The notes under the pieces are model-generated. The model was not told the DNA's origin. It saw nothing but the letters and a program-made list of their open reading frames with translations, and searched no databases. From Methyloversatilis universalis FAM5 (GTDB taxonomy: Bacteria > Pseudomonadota > Gammaproteobacteria > Burkholderiales > Rhodocyclaceae), in contig NZ_AFHG01000058.1 in NCBI RefSeq assembly GCF_000214035.2, positions 1 through 64,000 on the forward strand: a stretch of 64,000 bases of DNA, in the 5' to 3' direction. Both the position numbers and the translations under genes were made by a program. Shown here piece by piece: positions 54,324 through 63,851 of this stretch (positions are counted from its first letter, which is position 1; every line of letters starts with the position of its first letter).

Positions 54324-55273
54324 CGCCCCGCGCCCCGATCGCGCTCTTCGTCTACAACCGTCCGGAGCATACGCGCCGTACCGTCGAGGCGCTGGCCGCG
54401 AACGAGGGGGCCGCGGCGTCTCCGCTGTTCATCTTTTCCGATGCCCCGCGCACGCCTGCCGCTTCACCGCTCGTGGAGCAGGTGCGTGCGTATGTGCGCA
54501 CGGTCACCGGCTTTGCGCAGGTGACCGTGGTCGAGCGCAGCACGAACATGGGTCTGGCCCGGTCCATCATCGAGGGCGTCAGCGATCTGACCGGACGCTT
54601 CGGCCGGGCCATCGTGCTGGAGGACGATCTGGCCACCGCCCCCGGTTTCCTCTCCTTCATGAACGACGCGCTCGATGCCTATGCTGATGACCCGCGGGTG
54701 CTGAGCGTATGCGGCTACATGTATCCGGTGATGTTCGATACCCCGGCCGACACCCTGTTTCTGCGTGCACCGCACAGCTGGGGCTGGGCCACCTGGAAGG
54801 ACCGCTGGTCCCTGTTCCGGTCTGACGGAGCGGCGCTTCTGCAGGCACTCGAGGCGCGGCAGCTGCTGGGCGCGTTCGATGCCAACGGGCCTCACGACTA
54901 CACCCGCATGCTCAAGGACCAGATCGCCGGCCGCAACGATTCATGGTTCATCCGCTGGTATGCGGCCTCTCTGCTCGCCGACCGCATGTCCCTCTACCCG
55001 GTCCGGTCGCTGGTAAGCAATATCGGCATCGACGGCAGCGGTGTTCATTGCGCGGAGTGGCGCTTCGATCCCTATGCGGTGCAGCTGCAGGGCGGGCGGC
55101 TCAAGGTCGAGGTGGCGGAACCGGTCGAGTCCCCCGCAGCGAAGGCGACGCTCGCCCGTTACTACCGACGGGTGCAGTGGCTCCGCTACGTGAATTTCGC
55201 CTACCGGAAGCTTGCGCCGCTGCGGCGTCTTGTCGGGTGGACCGACCCTGCCCGGCAGACGGTGCGGCCATGA
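54293..55273 (+). CDS. GT-A glycosyltransferase (GNT-I-like)
   Basis: A 326-residue glycosyltransferase-like protein: [20 protein letters not shown], then [14 protein letters not shown] and the acidic metal motif [19 protein letters not shown] and a C-terminal helical tail. The VYNRPEH...EDDL arrangement is typical of the GT2-related family often annotated as glycosyltransferase or sugar transferase in O-antigen loci. It overlaps the amidotransferase gene by 31 bases and its stop overlaps the acetyltransferase start (ATGA). Confidence 0.87.
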   Translation: MDAPLPLPTVTPRAPIALFVYNRPEHTRRTVEALAANEGAAASPLFIFSDAPRTPAASPLVEQVRAYVRTVTGFAQVTVVERSTNMGLARSIIEGVSDLTGRFGRAIVLEDDLATAPGFLSFMNDALDAYADDPRVLSVCGYMYPVMFDTPADTLFLRAPHSWGWATWKDRWSLFRSDGAALLQALEARQLLGAFDANGPHDYTRMLKDQIAGRNDSWFIRWYAASLLADRMSLYPVRSLVSNIGIDGSGVHCAEWRFDPYAVQLQGGRLKVEVAEPVESPAAKATLARYYRRVQWLRYVNFAYRKLAPLRRLVGWTDPARQTVRP

Positions 55274-55950
55274 GCCGGATGCTCGATCTGCTGCGCTGGG
55301 TGCTGGTGCGCCGGCGGGCGCTGGCCCGCCGCCTGCCCGGCTTCCATGCATCCGTGTTCAGCTATGCGGATGATCGCTCCACCTTCGAGGGCTACAACCG
55401 GCTGACGCCGGGTACACTGGCCTTCAGTGCGCGCGTCGGTCGGGCCAGCTACATCGGCGGCGCGCGTGTCCAGAACTGCCGGATCGGCGCTTTCTGCAGC
55501 ATCGGGGCTCGCACCCGGATCGGCGGCCTGAGCCGCCATCCGACGCACTGGCTGTCCACCCATCCCGCCTTCTTTTCGCCCCGGGCGCAGGCCGGTTTTT
55601 CCTTCGTCGACGCGCTGCATTTCGACGAAGTGGCCGATGTCACGATAGGCAACGACGTGTGGATAGGCGCGGGCGTGATGGTGCTTGACGGCGTGACCAT
55701 CGGGGACGGCGCGATCGTCGCCGCCGGCGCCGTGGTCACCCGCGATGTTGCGCCTTACGCGGTGGTCGGCGGCGTGCCCGCACGGGTGATCCGTTTCCGG
55801 TATCCGGACGCGTCCATCCGGGCGCTGCTCGAACTGGCCTGGTGGTCGTGGCCGCTGGAAAAGATCCGTGCCGCGGCCCCGCTGTTCCGGCAGCCCGGCG
55901 ATCAGGCCGTGCAGCAACTGGTCGAGTTCGACCGCCGCCATTCATCGTGA
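55270..55950 (+). CDS. hexapeptide-repeat acetyltransferase (CatB-like)
   Basis: A 226-residue left-handed beta-helix acyltransferase: repeats from about residue 55 to 175 ([68 protein letters not shown]), with the catalytic-type His in [13 protein letters not shown]. It O- or N-acetylates a sugar. ATG 55270 overlaps the previous stop. The long antisense-free frame upstream belongs to another frame. Confidence 0.9.
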   Translation: MSRMLDLLRWVLVRRRALARRLPGFHASVFSYADDRSTFEGYNRLTPGTLAFSARVGRASYIGGARVQNCRIGAFCSIGARTRIGGLSRHPTHWLSTHPAFFSPRAQAGFSFVDALHFDEVADVTIGNDVWIGAGVMVLDGVTIGDGAIVAAGAVVTRDVAPYAVVGGVPARVIRFRYPDASIRALLELAWWSWPLEKIRAAAPLFRQPGDQAVQQLVEFDRRHSS

Positions 55951-55990
55951 TCGCAGCCGCAGTGCCCTCAGAGGGGCAGTCAACACATCC

Positions 55991-56749
55991 ATGAAGATTT
56001 CCATCATCACCGTCTGCTACAACTCGGTCGCCACGTTGGGCGACACCCTCGCGTCGGTGGCCGCCCAGGACCATCCGGATGTCGAACACATCGTGATCGA
56101 CGGCGGGTCCACCGACGGCACCCAGGCGCTGGTCGAGCGCGAGGGCGGCCATGTAAAGGTGTTCGTGTCGGAGCCGGACAAGGGCATCTATGACGCGATG
56201 AACAAAGGCATCCGTCGGGCGACCGGCGACATCGTCGGCTTCATCAACGCGGACGACTTCTATCCGTCGCCCGACGTGCTGTCCTCGGTGGCCGGCGTGT
56301 TCGAGGACCCGGGCATCGAGGTGTGCTACGGCGACCTCTGCTACGTGCGGCAGGACGACACCTCGCGCATCGTGCGCTACTGGCAGTCCAGCGATTTCCG
56401 GCCCGGGCTGTTCCTGCGCGGCTGGTGCCCGCCGCATCCGACCTTCTTCGCGCGTCGCGAGGTGTATGCGCGGCACGGGCTGTTCGACCTGCGCTACCGC
56501 ATCGCGGCCGACGTTGAAATCATGTCGCGCTTCCTCGAAGTGGCCCGCGTGCGTGCCCGCTATCTGCCCAAGCTGCTGGTCAAGATGCGCATGGGCGGCA
56601 CCACCAACCGCAGCCTGGGCAACATCTGGCGGCAGAACCGCGAAATCGCCGACGCGCTGAAATCGCACGGCCTGCCGTTCTCGCTGCCGCGTTTCGCGCT
56701 GTCCAAGGTGCTGTCGCGCGGTCGCCAGTTCGTGGCGCGTCCGGACTGA
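55991..56749 (+). CDS. family 2 glycosyltransferase
   Basis: A 252-residue GT-A enzyme of the WcaA/KfoC-like type: MKISIITVCYNSVATLGDTL, EHIVIDGGSTDGTQ, EPDKGIYDAMNKGI and the INADDFY metal motif, then WCPPHPTFFARREVY. I chose the ATG at 55991, which gives the canonical start. It lies 40 bases after the acetyltransferase gene and overlaps the epimerase gene by one base (TGATG). Confidence 0.93.
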   Translation: MKISIITVCYNSVATLGDTLASVAAQDHPDVEHIVIDGGSTDGTQALVEREGGHVKVFVSEPDKGIYDAMNKGIRRATGDIVGFINADDFYPSPDVLSSVAGVFEDPGIEVCYGDLCYVRQDDTSRIVRYWQSSDFRPGLFLRGWCPPHPTFFARREVYARHGLFDLRYRIAADVEIMSRFLEVARVRARYLPKLLVKMRMGGTTNRSLGNIWRQNREIADALKSHGLPFSLPRFALSKVLSRGRQFVARPD

Positions 56750-57699
56750 TGGCGGGCGTGTCGGGCGGCCCGGTCGTGGTGACCGGGGCCAGCGGTTTCG
56801 TCGGGCGCGCCGTGGCCGGACGTCTGCTTGCTGACGGCATCGCGGTGCGACCGATCGTGCGCACCCCGGGCAAGGGCGGGCCGGACGCGGTGTGCGGCCC
56901 GGCGCTGGGGCCGGAGGCCGACTGGATGCCGGTGCTTGCCGGCGCCGCGGCGGTCGTGCATGCGGCCGCGCATGTCCACATCGAGCCGGCAGGCGGCGAG
57001 GCTGCCAGAGCGGATTTCCACCGGATCAATGTCGACGGCACACGGCGCCTCGCCGAACAGGCCGCGGCAGCCGGCGTGCGGCGCTTCCTGTTCATCAGCT
57101 CGATCGGCGTGAATGGCCCGCGCGCCGACCGCCCGTTCACCGAGGACGACAGGCCGGCGCCGCAGGGGTCGTATGCGGAATCGAAGCTCGAGGCCGAGAC
57201 GGCGCTGCGCGAGGTCTGCGGGCGCACCGGCATGGAGTGGGTTGTGATCCGTCCGCCGCTGGTCTATGGCCCGCACGCGCCCGGCAACTTCGCGCGTCTG
57301 GTGCGCTGGATGGCGCGTGGCGTACCGCTGCCGCTGGGTGCGGTGCATAACCGGCGCACGCTGGTGGCCATCGACAATCTGGTCGACCTCATCGTGACCT
57401 GCCTGCACAGCGAGGCGGCCGCCGGCCAGCTCTTTCTGGCCGGCGACGGTGAAAGCCTGTCCACACCTGAACTGCTGCGCACGGTCGCGCAGGCCCGGGG
57501 CCGGCACGCCCGGCTGCTGCCGGTGCCGGTCGCGCTGCTGCGGGCCGCAGCGGCCGTGGTCGGCCGTTCTGCCGATGCCGAGCGCCTGTGCGGCAGTCTG
57601 GAGGTCGATATCGGTAAGGCGCGACGGCTGCTCGGCTGGGCGCCGCCGGTGAGCGCGTCCGATGCGCTGCGCCGCGCCGCCGCGGAGTCCGCTTCATGA
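56749..57699 (+). CDS. NAD-dependent sugar epimerase/reductase (WbpV/GalE-like)
   Basis: A 316-residue extended SDR: VVVTGASGFVGRAVAG nucleotide-binding loop, HAAAHVHI, SSIGVNG and the catalytic YAESK. Its place before the wbpL- and wbpM-like genes matches the wbpV-wbpL-wbpM module of Pseudomonas O-antigen loci, where the pair of SDR enzymes makes UDP-QuiNAc or UDP-FucNAc. I infer it reduces or epimerises the 4-keto product of the WbpM-like dehydratase. Confidence 0.87.
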   Translation: MAGVSGGPVVVTGASGFVGRAVAGRLLADGIAVRPIVRTPGKGGPDAVCGPALGPEADWMPVLAGAAAVVHAAAHVHIEPAGGEAARADFHRINVDGTRRLAEQAAAAGVRRFLFISSIGVNGPRADRPFTEDDRPAPQGSYAESKLEAETALREVCGRTGMEWVVIRPPLVYGPHAPGNFARLVRWMARGVPLPLGAVHNRRTLVAIDNLVDLIVTCLHSEAAAGQLFLAGDGESLSTPELLRTVAQARGRHARLLPVPVALLRAAAAVVGRSADAERLCGSLEVDIGKARRLLGWAPPVSASDALRRAAAESAS

Positions 57700-58682
57700 C
57701 GGTCGCCCTGTCTTCACTGCTGGCGGCCGTTGTATCGGCTGCCGGTGCCGCTGGCCTGCTCTGGCTGCTGCTGCGTACCGGCTGGGCCTGGCGTCTGGCC
57801 ACCGACGAACCCAACCACCGTTCGCTGCACACGCGCGTGACGCCGCGGGTGGGCGGCTGGGGCATCGTGGCCGGCAGCGTGCTCGCGCTGGCGGTCAGCG
57901 GCGTGGCGCCGCCGTGGGCCCTGCCCGCCGCCGTGCTCGTGGGGGTGTCCTTCGCCGACGACCGCCACGGCCTGTCCACCGGACTGCGCTTCGGCATGCA
58001 TTTCGTGGCCGCGGCGGCGCTGGTGCTGCTGGCCGGTCTGCCCGGGCTGTGGGCGCTGCCGGTGGCAGTGCTCACGGTGTGGATGACCAATCTGTACAAC
58101 TTCATGGACGGTTCCGACGGGCTGGCCGGGGGCATGGCGCTGTCCGGCTTCGGGGCCTGTGCACTGGCGGCCGCGGCCGCCGGAGAGCCTGAACTTGCCG
58201 TGCCGGCCGCGGCGCTGGCCGGCGGAGCCGCGGGCTTCCTGGTGTTCAACCTGCATCCGGCCCGGGTGTTCATGGGCGACGCCGGCTCCATCCCGCTCGG
58301 TTTCCTGGCTGCCGCGCTCGGGCTCGAAGGCGTGCTGCGCGGCGTCTGGCCGGCCTGGTTCGTGCCGGTGGTGTTCGCGCCCTTCATCGTGGACGCCAGC
58401 GTGACGCTGGCGCGCCGCATGCTGCGGGGCGAACGCTTCTGGCAGGCCCATCGCGAACATTTCTACCAGCGGCTGGTACGCTCCGGGTTTGGGCATGCGC
58501 GCACGGCATGGTTCGCCTACGCGTTGATGGCGACCTGTGCCGCCTGCGCCCTGCTGGCCCGTGCGCTGGACAGCGCGTGGACGCCACCGCTGCTGGCGCT
58601 GCCGGCCGCGGTGCTGCTGGCGGCCGGCCTCTGGATAGACCGCCGCTGGCGCGCCTGGAACGACACTCAGGACATTCGATGA
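57696..58682 (+). CDS. wbpL: initiating sugar-1-phosphate transferase, WbpL/WecA family
   Basis: A 328-residue polytopic membrane protein (about ten helices) with the MraY/WecA family motifs: NHRSLHTRVTPRVGGWGI, VSFADDRHG, NLYNFMDGSDGLAGG and ARVFMGDAGSIPLG, plus the cytosolic loop AHREHFYQRLVR. It adds GalNAc-, FucNAc- or QuiNAc-1-phosphate to undecaprenyl phosphate to start a glycan. Overlaps of 4 bases on both sides bind it to the epimerase and dehydratase genes. Confidence 0.93.
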   Translation: MTVALSSLLAAVVSAAGAAGLLWLLLRTGWAWRLATDEPNHRSLHTRVTPRVGGWGIVAGSVLALAVSGVAPPWALPAAVLVGVSFADDRHGLSTGLRFGMHFVAAAALVLLAGLPGLWALPVAVLTVWMTNLYNFMDGSDGLAGGMALSGFGACALAAAAAGEPELAVPAAALAGGAAGFLVFNLHPARVFMGDAGSIPLGFLAAALGLEGVLRGVWPAWFVPVVFAPFIVDASVTLARRMLRGERFWQAHREHFYQRLVRSGFGHARTAWFAYALMATCAACALLARALDSAWTPPLLALPAAVLLAAGLWIDRRWRAWNDTQDIR

Positions 58683-60565
58683 ACCGCAACATCCGTTCGC
58701 TGATGGTGTATGCATTCGACCTGCTGGCGATGTTGATCGCCTGGGTCGGCGGCTACCTGCTGCGCTTCAACTTCGTGTGGCCGCATCAGTACACCGACCT
58801 GATGCTCAGCGGCGGCATCATTCTGCTGCCGCTGCACGCCATCATCTGCCGCTGGGCAGGCCTCTATCTGGGCATGTGGGTATTCGCCAGTCTGCCTGAC
58901 CTGCGCCGGGTACTGAAAGCGGTGGCCGCGTCCACCCTGGTGCTGGGCGTGATGATGCTGCTGTACCGGCCAGGGCCGCTGCTCATCCCGCGTTCGCTGC
59001 TGGTGCTTTATCCGCTGCTGCTGCTCATCGTGATGGGCGGTGGCCGGGTGGCCTACCGGATGTGGAAGGAACACCGCCTCTACGGCGGCCTGATTGCCCA
59101 GGGCCGGCCGGTGGTGGTGGTCGGCGCCGGCCGCGGTGGCGCCATCCTGGTGAAGGAACTCGAGCGCAGCCCGGACTGGCGGGTGGTCGGTCTGGTCGAT
59201 GACGATTCGCTCAAGTGGGGACGCGAACTGGCAGGGCATACGGTGTACGGGCCGGTGTCCAGCCTGCCTGAAGTGCTGCAGGCGGAAAAGGCGCGACACG
59301 TCATTCTGGCGATGCCGTCGGCCGCGCGTGCCAGCATCCGTGCCGCCACCGACCTGGCGGCCGCGGCGGGCGCCGAGGTATTCACCGTGCCGGGCATCGA
59401 GGATGTCATGTCCGGCAAGGTGTCCATCGAGGCGCTGCGCAAGGTCGAGATCGAGGATCTGCTGGGGCGCGAACCGGTGCAGCTGGACAACGACGGCCTG
59501 CAGCACCTGATCGGCGGGCGCACCGTGCTGGTCAGCGGTGCGGGCGGCTCGATCGGCAGCGAGCTGTGCGTGCAGATCGCCCTGCTGAAGCCGGCGATGC
59601 TGGTGCTGTTCGAATCGTCGGAATTTGCGCTCTACCGCATCGAGCAGAAGCTGCAGGCGCTGTATCCGGGGCTGGCGCTGCGCTGCCTGGTCGGCGACGT
59701 GAAGGATGCGACCCGGATGCGCGCCGTGCTGCAGCAGGCGCAGCCGCAGGTGGTGTTCCATGCGGCGGCCTACAAGCACGTGCCGCTGATGGAGAGCGAC
59801 AACGCCACCGAGGCGCTGCGCAACAACACGCTGGGCACGCTGGTGATCGCGCGCGCAGCGGTGGCGGCCGGCGTCGAGCGTTTCGTCATGGTGTCCACCG
59901 ACAAGGCGGTGAATCCGACCAATGTGATGGGCGCGAGCAAGCGGCTGGCCGAAATGGTGTGCCAGGCCATGCAGGGCGCGGGGCGCACCCGTTTCGTCTG
60001 CGTCCGTTTCGGCAATGTGCTCGGCTCCTCCGGCAGCGTGATTCCGCTGTTCCAGGAGCAGATCGCCCGAGGCGGTCCGGTCACGGTCACGCATCCGGAC
60101 ATCATCCGCTATTTCATGTCGATTCCCGAGGCGGCTCAGCTGGTGCTGCAGGCGGCGCTGATGGGCGAGGGCGGCGAAATCTTCGTGCTCGACATGGGCG
60201 AGCCGGTGCGCATCGCCGATCTGGCGCGCGACATGATCCGGCTGTCCGGCATGTCCGAAGCCGACATCAAGATCGAATTCACCGGGCTGAGGCCGGGCGA
60301 GAAGCTGTACGAGGAACTGCTGGCCAGTGACGAAACCACGCGGCCGACGCATCACCCCAAGGTGCGCATCGCGCGGGCGCGCTCGGTCGATGACGAGCTC
60401 TGGCTGGCACGGCTGGAGCGCTGGCTCGGTACCGGGCTGCCGGCCGATCCGCCGGCGCTGCGGGGCGAACTGGCGCAGTGGGTGCCCGAGTACACGCCGC
60501 AGAACGACGGCCCGGCACCGCTGCCGACCGCGCCCGCCTCGGGCGAACGCGTGAGCGGCACATGA
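58679..60565 (+). CDS. wbpM: membrane UDP-sugar 4,6-dehydratase, WbpM family
   Basis: A 628-residue protein: four N-terminal membrane helices (about residues 8-125), a CoA-binding-like Rossmann domain (VVVVGAGRGGAILVKELE) and a C-terminal SDR domain (VLVSGAGGSIGSELC; STDKAVNPTNVMGASKR with Met in place of the usual Tyr, the WbpM hallmark). It makes UDP-4-keto-6-deoxy-GlcNAc at the membrane. It closes the glycan operon; its stop overlaps apaH (ATGA), so apaH may be co-transcribed. The last 30 residues are Pro/Ala-rich. Confidence 0.95.
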   Translation: MNRNIRSLMVYAFDLLAMLIAWVGGYLLRFNFVWPHQYTDLMLSGGIILLPLHAIICRWAGLYLGMWVFASLPDLRRVLKAVAASTLVLGVMMLLYRPGPLLIPRSLLVLYPLLLLIVMGGGRVAYRMWKEHRLYGGLIAQGRPVVVVGAGRGGAILVKELERSPDWRVVGLVDDDSLKWGRELAGHTVYGPVSSLPEVLQAEKARHVILAMPSAARASIRAATDLAAAAGAEVFTVPGIEDVMSGKVSIEALRKVEIEDLLGREPVQLDNDGLQHLIGGRTVLVSGAGGSIGSELCVQIALLKPAMLVLFESSEFALYRIEQKLQALYPGLALRCLVGDVKDATRMRAVLQQAQPQVVFHAAAYKHVPLMESDNATEALRNNTLGTLVIARAAVAAGVERFVMVSTDKAVNPTNVMGASKRLAEMVCQAMQGAGRTRFVCVRFGNVLGSSGSVIPLFQEQIARGGPVTVTHPDIIRYFMSIPEAAQLVLQAALMGEGGEIFVLDMGEPVRIADLARDMIRLSGMSEADIKIEFTGLRPGEKLYEELLASDETTRPTHHPKVRIARARSVDDELWLARLERWLGTGLPADPPALRGELAQWVPEYTPQNDGPAPLPTAPASGERVSGT

Positions 60566-61377
60566 GTACCTGGGCCATCGGCGACCTGCAGGGCTGTTTC
60601 GATCCGCTCGAAACCCTGCTCGAACGCTGCGGCTTTGACCGGCGGCGCGACCGGCTGTGGTTCGTCGGCGACCTGATCAACCGCGGTCCGAAGTCGCTCG
60701 AAACGCTGCGTTTCGTGCGTGACCTGGGCGACGCGGCGGTCACCGTGCTGGGCAATCACGATCTGTCGCTGCTGATGATCGCCGCCGGCCACGGCAAGCT
60801 GCACCGGCTCGACACCTTCCATCACGTCCTGGACGCGCCGGACCGCGACGAACTGGTCGACTGGCTGCGCCACCGGCCGATGATGCATGTGGACGGGCCG
60901 CACGCGATGGTGCATGCCGGCCTGCTGCCGCACTGGGACGTGCCGCAGGCGCTCGGCCTCGCGCGCGAGGTCGAGCAGGCGCTGCGCGGCGCGGATCATG
61001 TCGAGTTCATGGCGCGCATGTGGGGCAGCGAGCCGGCGGCCTGGAGCGACACGCTGGCCGGCTGGGACCGCCTCCGCGTCATCGTCAATGCGATGACCCG
61101 CATGCGCTTCTGCACGCCGGGCGGGCACATGGATTTCCACAGCAAGGGCGAGCCGGACGAACCGCCGGTGGGCCATCTGCCCTGGTATGCGATCGAAGGC
61201 GCGCGCTGGCGCACCCACACCCTGGTGTGCGGCCACTGGTCGGCCCTGGGTTACCGCACCGCGCGCAACCTGATCGCGCTCGATTCCGGCTGCCTGTGGG
61301 GCGGTCAGCTGACCGCGGTACGGCTTGAGGACGGTGCCGCGGTGCAGGTGGACTGCGAGCGCTGTGCGCGGATGTAG
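60562..61377 (+). CDS. apaH: symmetrical bis(5'-nucleosyl)-tetraphosphatase ApaH
   Basis: A 271-residue calcineurin-like phosphoesterase: MSTWAIGDLQGCFDPLETLL, VGDLINRGPKSLE, VLGNHD and VHAGLLPHWD, with LVCGHWSALG late. It cleaves Ap4A into two ADP in the cytoplasm and has been linked to decapping of NpN-capped RNA. It overlaps the end of wbpM by 4 bases although its function is unrelated. A 12-base palindrome sits on its stop codon. Confidence 0.96.
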   Translation: MSTWAIGDLQGCFDPLETLLERCGFDRRRDRLWFVGDLINRGPKSLETLRFVRDLGDAAVTVLGNHDLSLLMIAAGHGKLHRLDTFHHVLDAPDRDELVDWLRHRPMMHVDGPHAMVHAGLLPHWDVPQALGLAREVEQALRGADHVEFMARMWGSEPAAWSDTLAGWDRLRVIVNAMTRMRFCTPGGHMDFHSKGEPDEPPVGHLPWYAIEGARWRTHTLVCGHWSALGYRTARNLIALDSGCLWGGQLTAVRLEDGAAVQVDCERCARM

Positions 61378-61388
61378 CCGCATGCGGC
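61377..61388. repeat. 12-base palindrome at apaH stop
   Basis: GCCGCATGCGGC is a perfect palindrome that starts on the last base of the apaH stop codon. It could fold into a short hairpin in the apaH mRNA or bind a regulator of the PTS genes that begin 45 bases downstream. A -10-like TAGAAT follows at 61400-61405, without a good -35. Confidence 0.35.
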
Positions 61389-61432
61389 GTCGCTCCGCAT
61401 AGAATGCAGCCTCGACACGGAGACCTCGCACC

Positions 61433-61840
61433 ATGATCGGGCTGTTCCTGATAACCCACAGCAGTTACGGCGAGTCGCTGATCCAGTGCGCCTGCCACGT
61501 GCTCAACACGCGGCCGGCCCAGATCGCGCAGCTCGGCGTGTCCGGGCAGGACGATCCGCTCGATCTGCTGCCGATGGCGCGCCGGCTGATGTCGGTGGTC
61601 GACAGCGGCGAAGGCGTGCTGCTGCTGACCGACATTTTCGGTGCCACGCCGGCCAACCTCGCACTCAAGCTGTGCGAGCCGGACCGGGTGGAGGCGGTCG
61701 CCGGCGTCAATCTGCCGATGCTGCTGCGCACGCTCACCTACCGTGAGCGCGAGGATCTGCACGGTCTGGTCAACAAGGCGGTCAGCGGTGGCCGCGACGG
61801 AGTGATGGCGATGAAGGTGGGGCGCGATGCCAAGACGTGA
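61433..61840 (+). CDS. PTS EIIA component, mannose-type
   Basis: A 135-residue EIIA of the mannose/fructose class: MIGLFLITHSSYGESL with the phosphorylated His9, LLTDIFGATPANLAL and VNLPMLLRTL. It accepts phosphate from HPr. No EIIB, EIIC or EIID gene is adjacent, so it may serve regulation instead of sugar uptake, as proposed for betaproteobacterial PTS relays. It overlaps the HPr gene by 14 bases. Confidence 0.94.
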   Translation: MIGLFLITHSSYGESLIQCACHVLNTRPAQIAQLGVSGQDDPLDLLPMARRLMSVVDSGEGVLLLTDIFGATPANLALKLCEPDRVEAVAGVNLPMLLRTLTYREREDLHGLVNKAVSGGRDGVMAMKVGRDAKT

Positions 61841-62096
61841 GATCGAAATCACCAACAAGCTCGGCCTGCACGCGCGGGCCTCGGCCAAGCTCACCCAGGT
61901 CGCCAGCCGCCACGGCTGCGAGGTGTGGCTGGAGCGCGATGGCCGGCGCATCAACGCCAAGAGCATCATGGGCGTGATGATGCTGGCCGCCGCCAAGGGG
62001 ACGGTCATCGTGATCGAAACCGAAGGCGCGGACGCCGATCAGGCCATGAGCGCGCTGGTGGCGCTGATAGAGGACAAGTTCGGCGAGGGCGAGTGA
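61827..62096 (+). CDS. ptsH: phosphocarrier protein HPr
   Basis: An 89-residue HPr with the active-site His15 (NKLGLHARAS) and Ser46 in NAKSIMGVMML, the site used by HPr kinase/phosphorylase. It passes phosphate from enzyme I to EIIA proteins; Ser46 phosphorylation would tune this. The start overlaps the EIIA gene by 14 bases and the next gene starts one base after its stop. Confidence 0.96.
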   Translation: MPRREIEITNKLGLHARASAKLTQVASRHGCEVWLERDGRRINAKSIMGVMMLAAAKGTVIVIETEGADADQAMSALVALIEDKFGEGE

Positions 62097-62097
62097 A

Positions 62098-63846
62098 GTG
62101 ACCTTCACGCTGCATGGCCTGGCGGTGTCCGGCGGCATCGCCATCGGTCACGCCTATCTGGTGTCGCATGCGACGCTTGAAGTGGCCCATTACACCGTGA
62201 CCGCGCGCAAGGTCGAGGACGAAGTCACCCGGCTGGGCAAGGCCTTCGACGCGGTACGCGTCGAACTGTCCGAACTGCGCAGCGGACTGCTGACCGACAG
62301 CACCGAAGCCCGAAGTGAGCTGCTGGCTTTCGTCGATCTGCACAGCATGATCCTCGACGATCCGACGCTGTTCGACGAAGCCTGCGAATACGTGCGCAGC
62401 CGCCGCTGCAACGCCGAATGGGCGATCAAGCGCCAGATGGACCGCCTGGTCGAACAGTTCGAACAGATCGACGACGCCTATCTGCGCAGCCGCAGTGCCG
62501 ACGTGGTGCAGGTGGTCGAGCGCGTGATCAAGGCGCTGGCCGGCAAGCGCAACCGCATGAGCACCCGCCGGCGCGACACCGACAGCATCGTGGTGGCGCA
62601 CGACCTGTCGCCGGCCGACACGATCCAGTTCAAGGCGCAGCGCATCGCCGCCTTCGTGACCGATCTCGGCGGCGCCACCTCGCACACCGCCATCGTCGCG
62701 CGCAGCCTCGCCATTCCGGCGCTGGTCGGCATGCACCACGCGCGCACGCTGATACAGGACGACGACCTGCTCATCGTCGATGGCCTGCGCGGCGTGCTCA
62801 TCATCAATCCGGACGAGCGCATCCTCGACGAATACCGGCTGCGCGCCCGCGAGATCGAGATCGAGCGTTCCAAGCTCAAGCACCTCACGTCGGCGGTCGC
62901 CACCACGCTGGACGGCGAACAGGTGCAGCTGTTCGCCAACATCGAACTGCCGCAGGACGTCGAACAGGTGAAGGAAGTCGAGGCCGACGGCATCGGCCTG
63001 TTCCGCACCGAATTCATGTTCCTGAACCGCGACGCGCTGCCGGACGAGGACGAACAGTTCGAGGCCTATCGCAGCGTGGTGCAGGCGATGAAGGGCAGGC
63101 CGGTCACGCTGCGCACGCTGGACATCGGCGCGGACAAGGCGCTGCGCGGCGCCGAGCGCAGCGAAGCCAATCCGGCGCTGGGTCTGCGCGCCATCCGCTA
63201 CTGCCTGGCCGAGCCGCGCATGTTCGTCACCCAGCTGCGCGCCATCCTGCGCGCCGCCCACTACGGCAAGGTGCGCATCCTGCTGCCCATGGTGGCTTTC
63301 CAGCATGAGATCGAATCCGCCTTCGCGATGATCGCGCTGGCCAAGCAGCAGCTGCGCGAAGCCAACCGCAAGTTCGACGACCGGGTCGAGGTCGGCGCCA
63401 TGGTCGAGATTCCGGCGGCGGCGATGGCGCTGGGCACGCTGATGAACCACTTCAGCTTCCTGTCCATCGGCACCAATGACCTGATCCAGTACACGCTGGC
63501 CATCGACCGTGCCGACGAAGCGGTGGCCCATCTGTATGACCCGCTGCATCCGGCGGTGCTGCGGCTGGTGCAGCAGGTGATCGCCCAGGCCAAGCGGGTG
63601 GGCATGCCGGTGGCCGTGTGCGGCGAAATGGCCGGCGAACCGCAGTTCGCGCGCCTGCTGCTGGGCATGGGTCTGCGCCAGTTCTCGATGCATCCGTCGC
63701 AGCTGCTGGAAGTGAAGCGCGAGGTGCTGCGCTGCGACTGCGGCGACGTGGCGCCGCGCGTGATCAAGCTGCTGCGCTCGGACGATCCGATCCGCATCCG
63801 CGAGCAGCTCGAGCGCATCAACGCCGGCAGCACGCCGGTGCAGTGA
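62098..63846 (+). CDS. ptsI: PTS enzyme I (phosphoenolpyruvate-protein phosphotransferase)
   Basis: A 582-residue enzyme I: an N-terminal phosphohistidine domain (active His196 in [13 protein letters not shown]) and a C-terminal PEP-binding barrel ([58 protein letters not shown] with the active Cys). It autophosphorylates on PEP and feeds HPr. GTG start at 62098, directly after ptsH. The three genes form a complete phosphorelay without a permease. Confidence 0.97.
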   Translation: MTFTLHGLAVSGGIAIGHAYLVSHATLEVAHYTVTARKVEDEVTRLGKAFDAVRVELSELRSGLLTDSTEARSELLAFVDLHSMILDDPTLFDEACEYVRSRRCNAEWAIKRQMDRLVEQFEQIDDAYLRSRSADVVQVVERVIKALAGKRNRMSTRRRDTDSIVVAHDLSPADTIQFKAQRIAAFVTDLGGATSHTAIVARSLAIPALVGMHHARTLIQDDDLLIVDGLRGVLIINPDERILDEYRLRAREIEIERSKLKHLTSAVATTLDGEQVQLFANIELPQDVEQVKEVEADGIGLFRTEFMFLNRDALPDEDEQFEAYRSVVQAMKGRPVTLRTLDIGADKALRGAERSEANPALGLRAIRYCLAEPRMFVTQLRAILRAAHYGKVRILLPMVAFQHEIESAFAMIALAKQQLREANRKFDDRVEVGAMVEIPAAAMALGTLMNHFSFLSIGTNDLIQYTLAIDRADEAVAHLYDPLHPAVLRLVQQVIAQAKRVGMPVAVCGEMAGEPQFARLLLGMGLRQFSMHPSQLLEVKREVLRCDCGDVAPRVIKLLRSDDPIRIREQLERINAGSTPVQ

Positions 63847-63851
63847 GCCGC

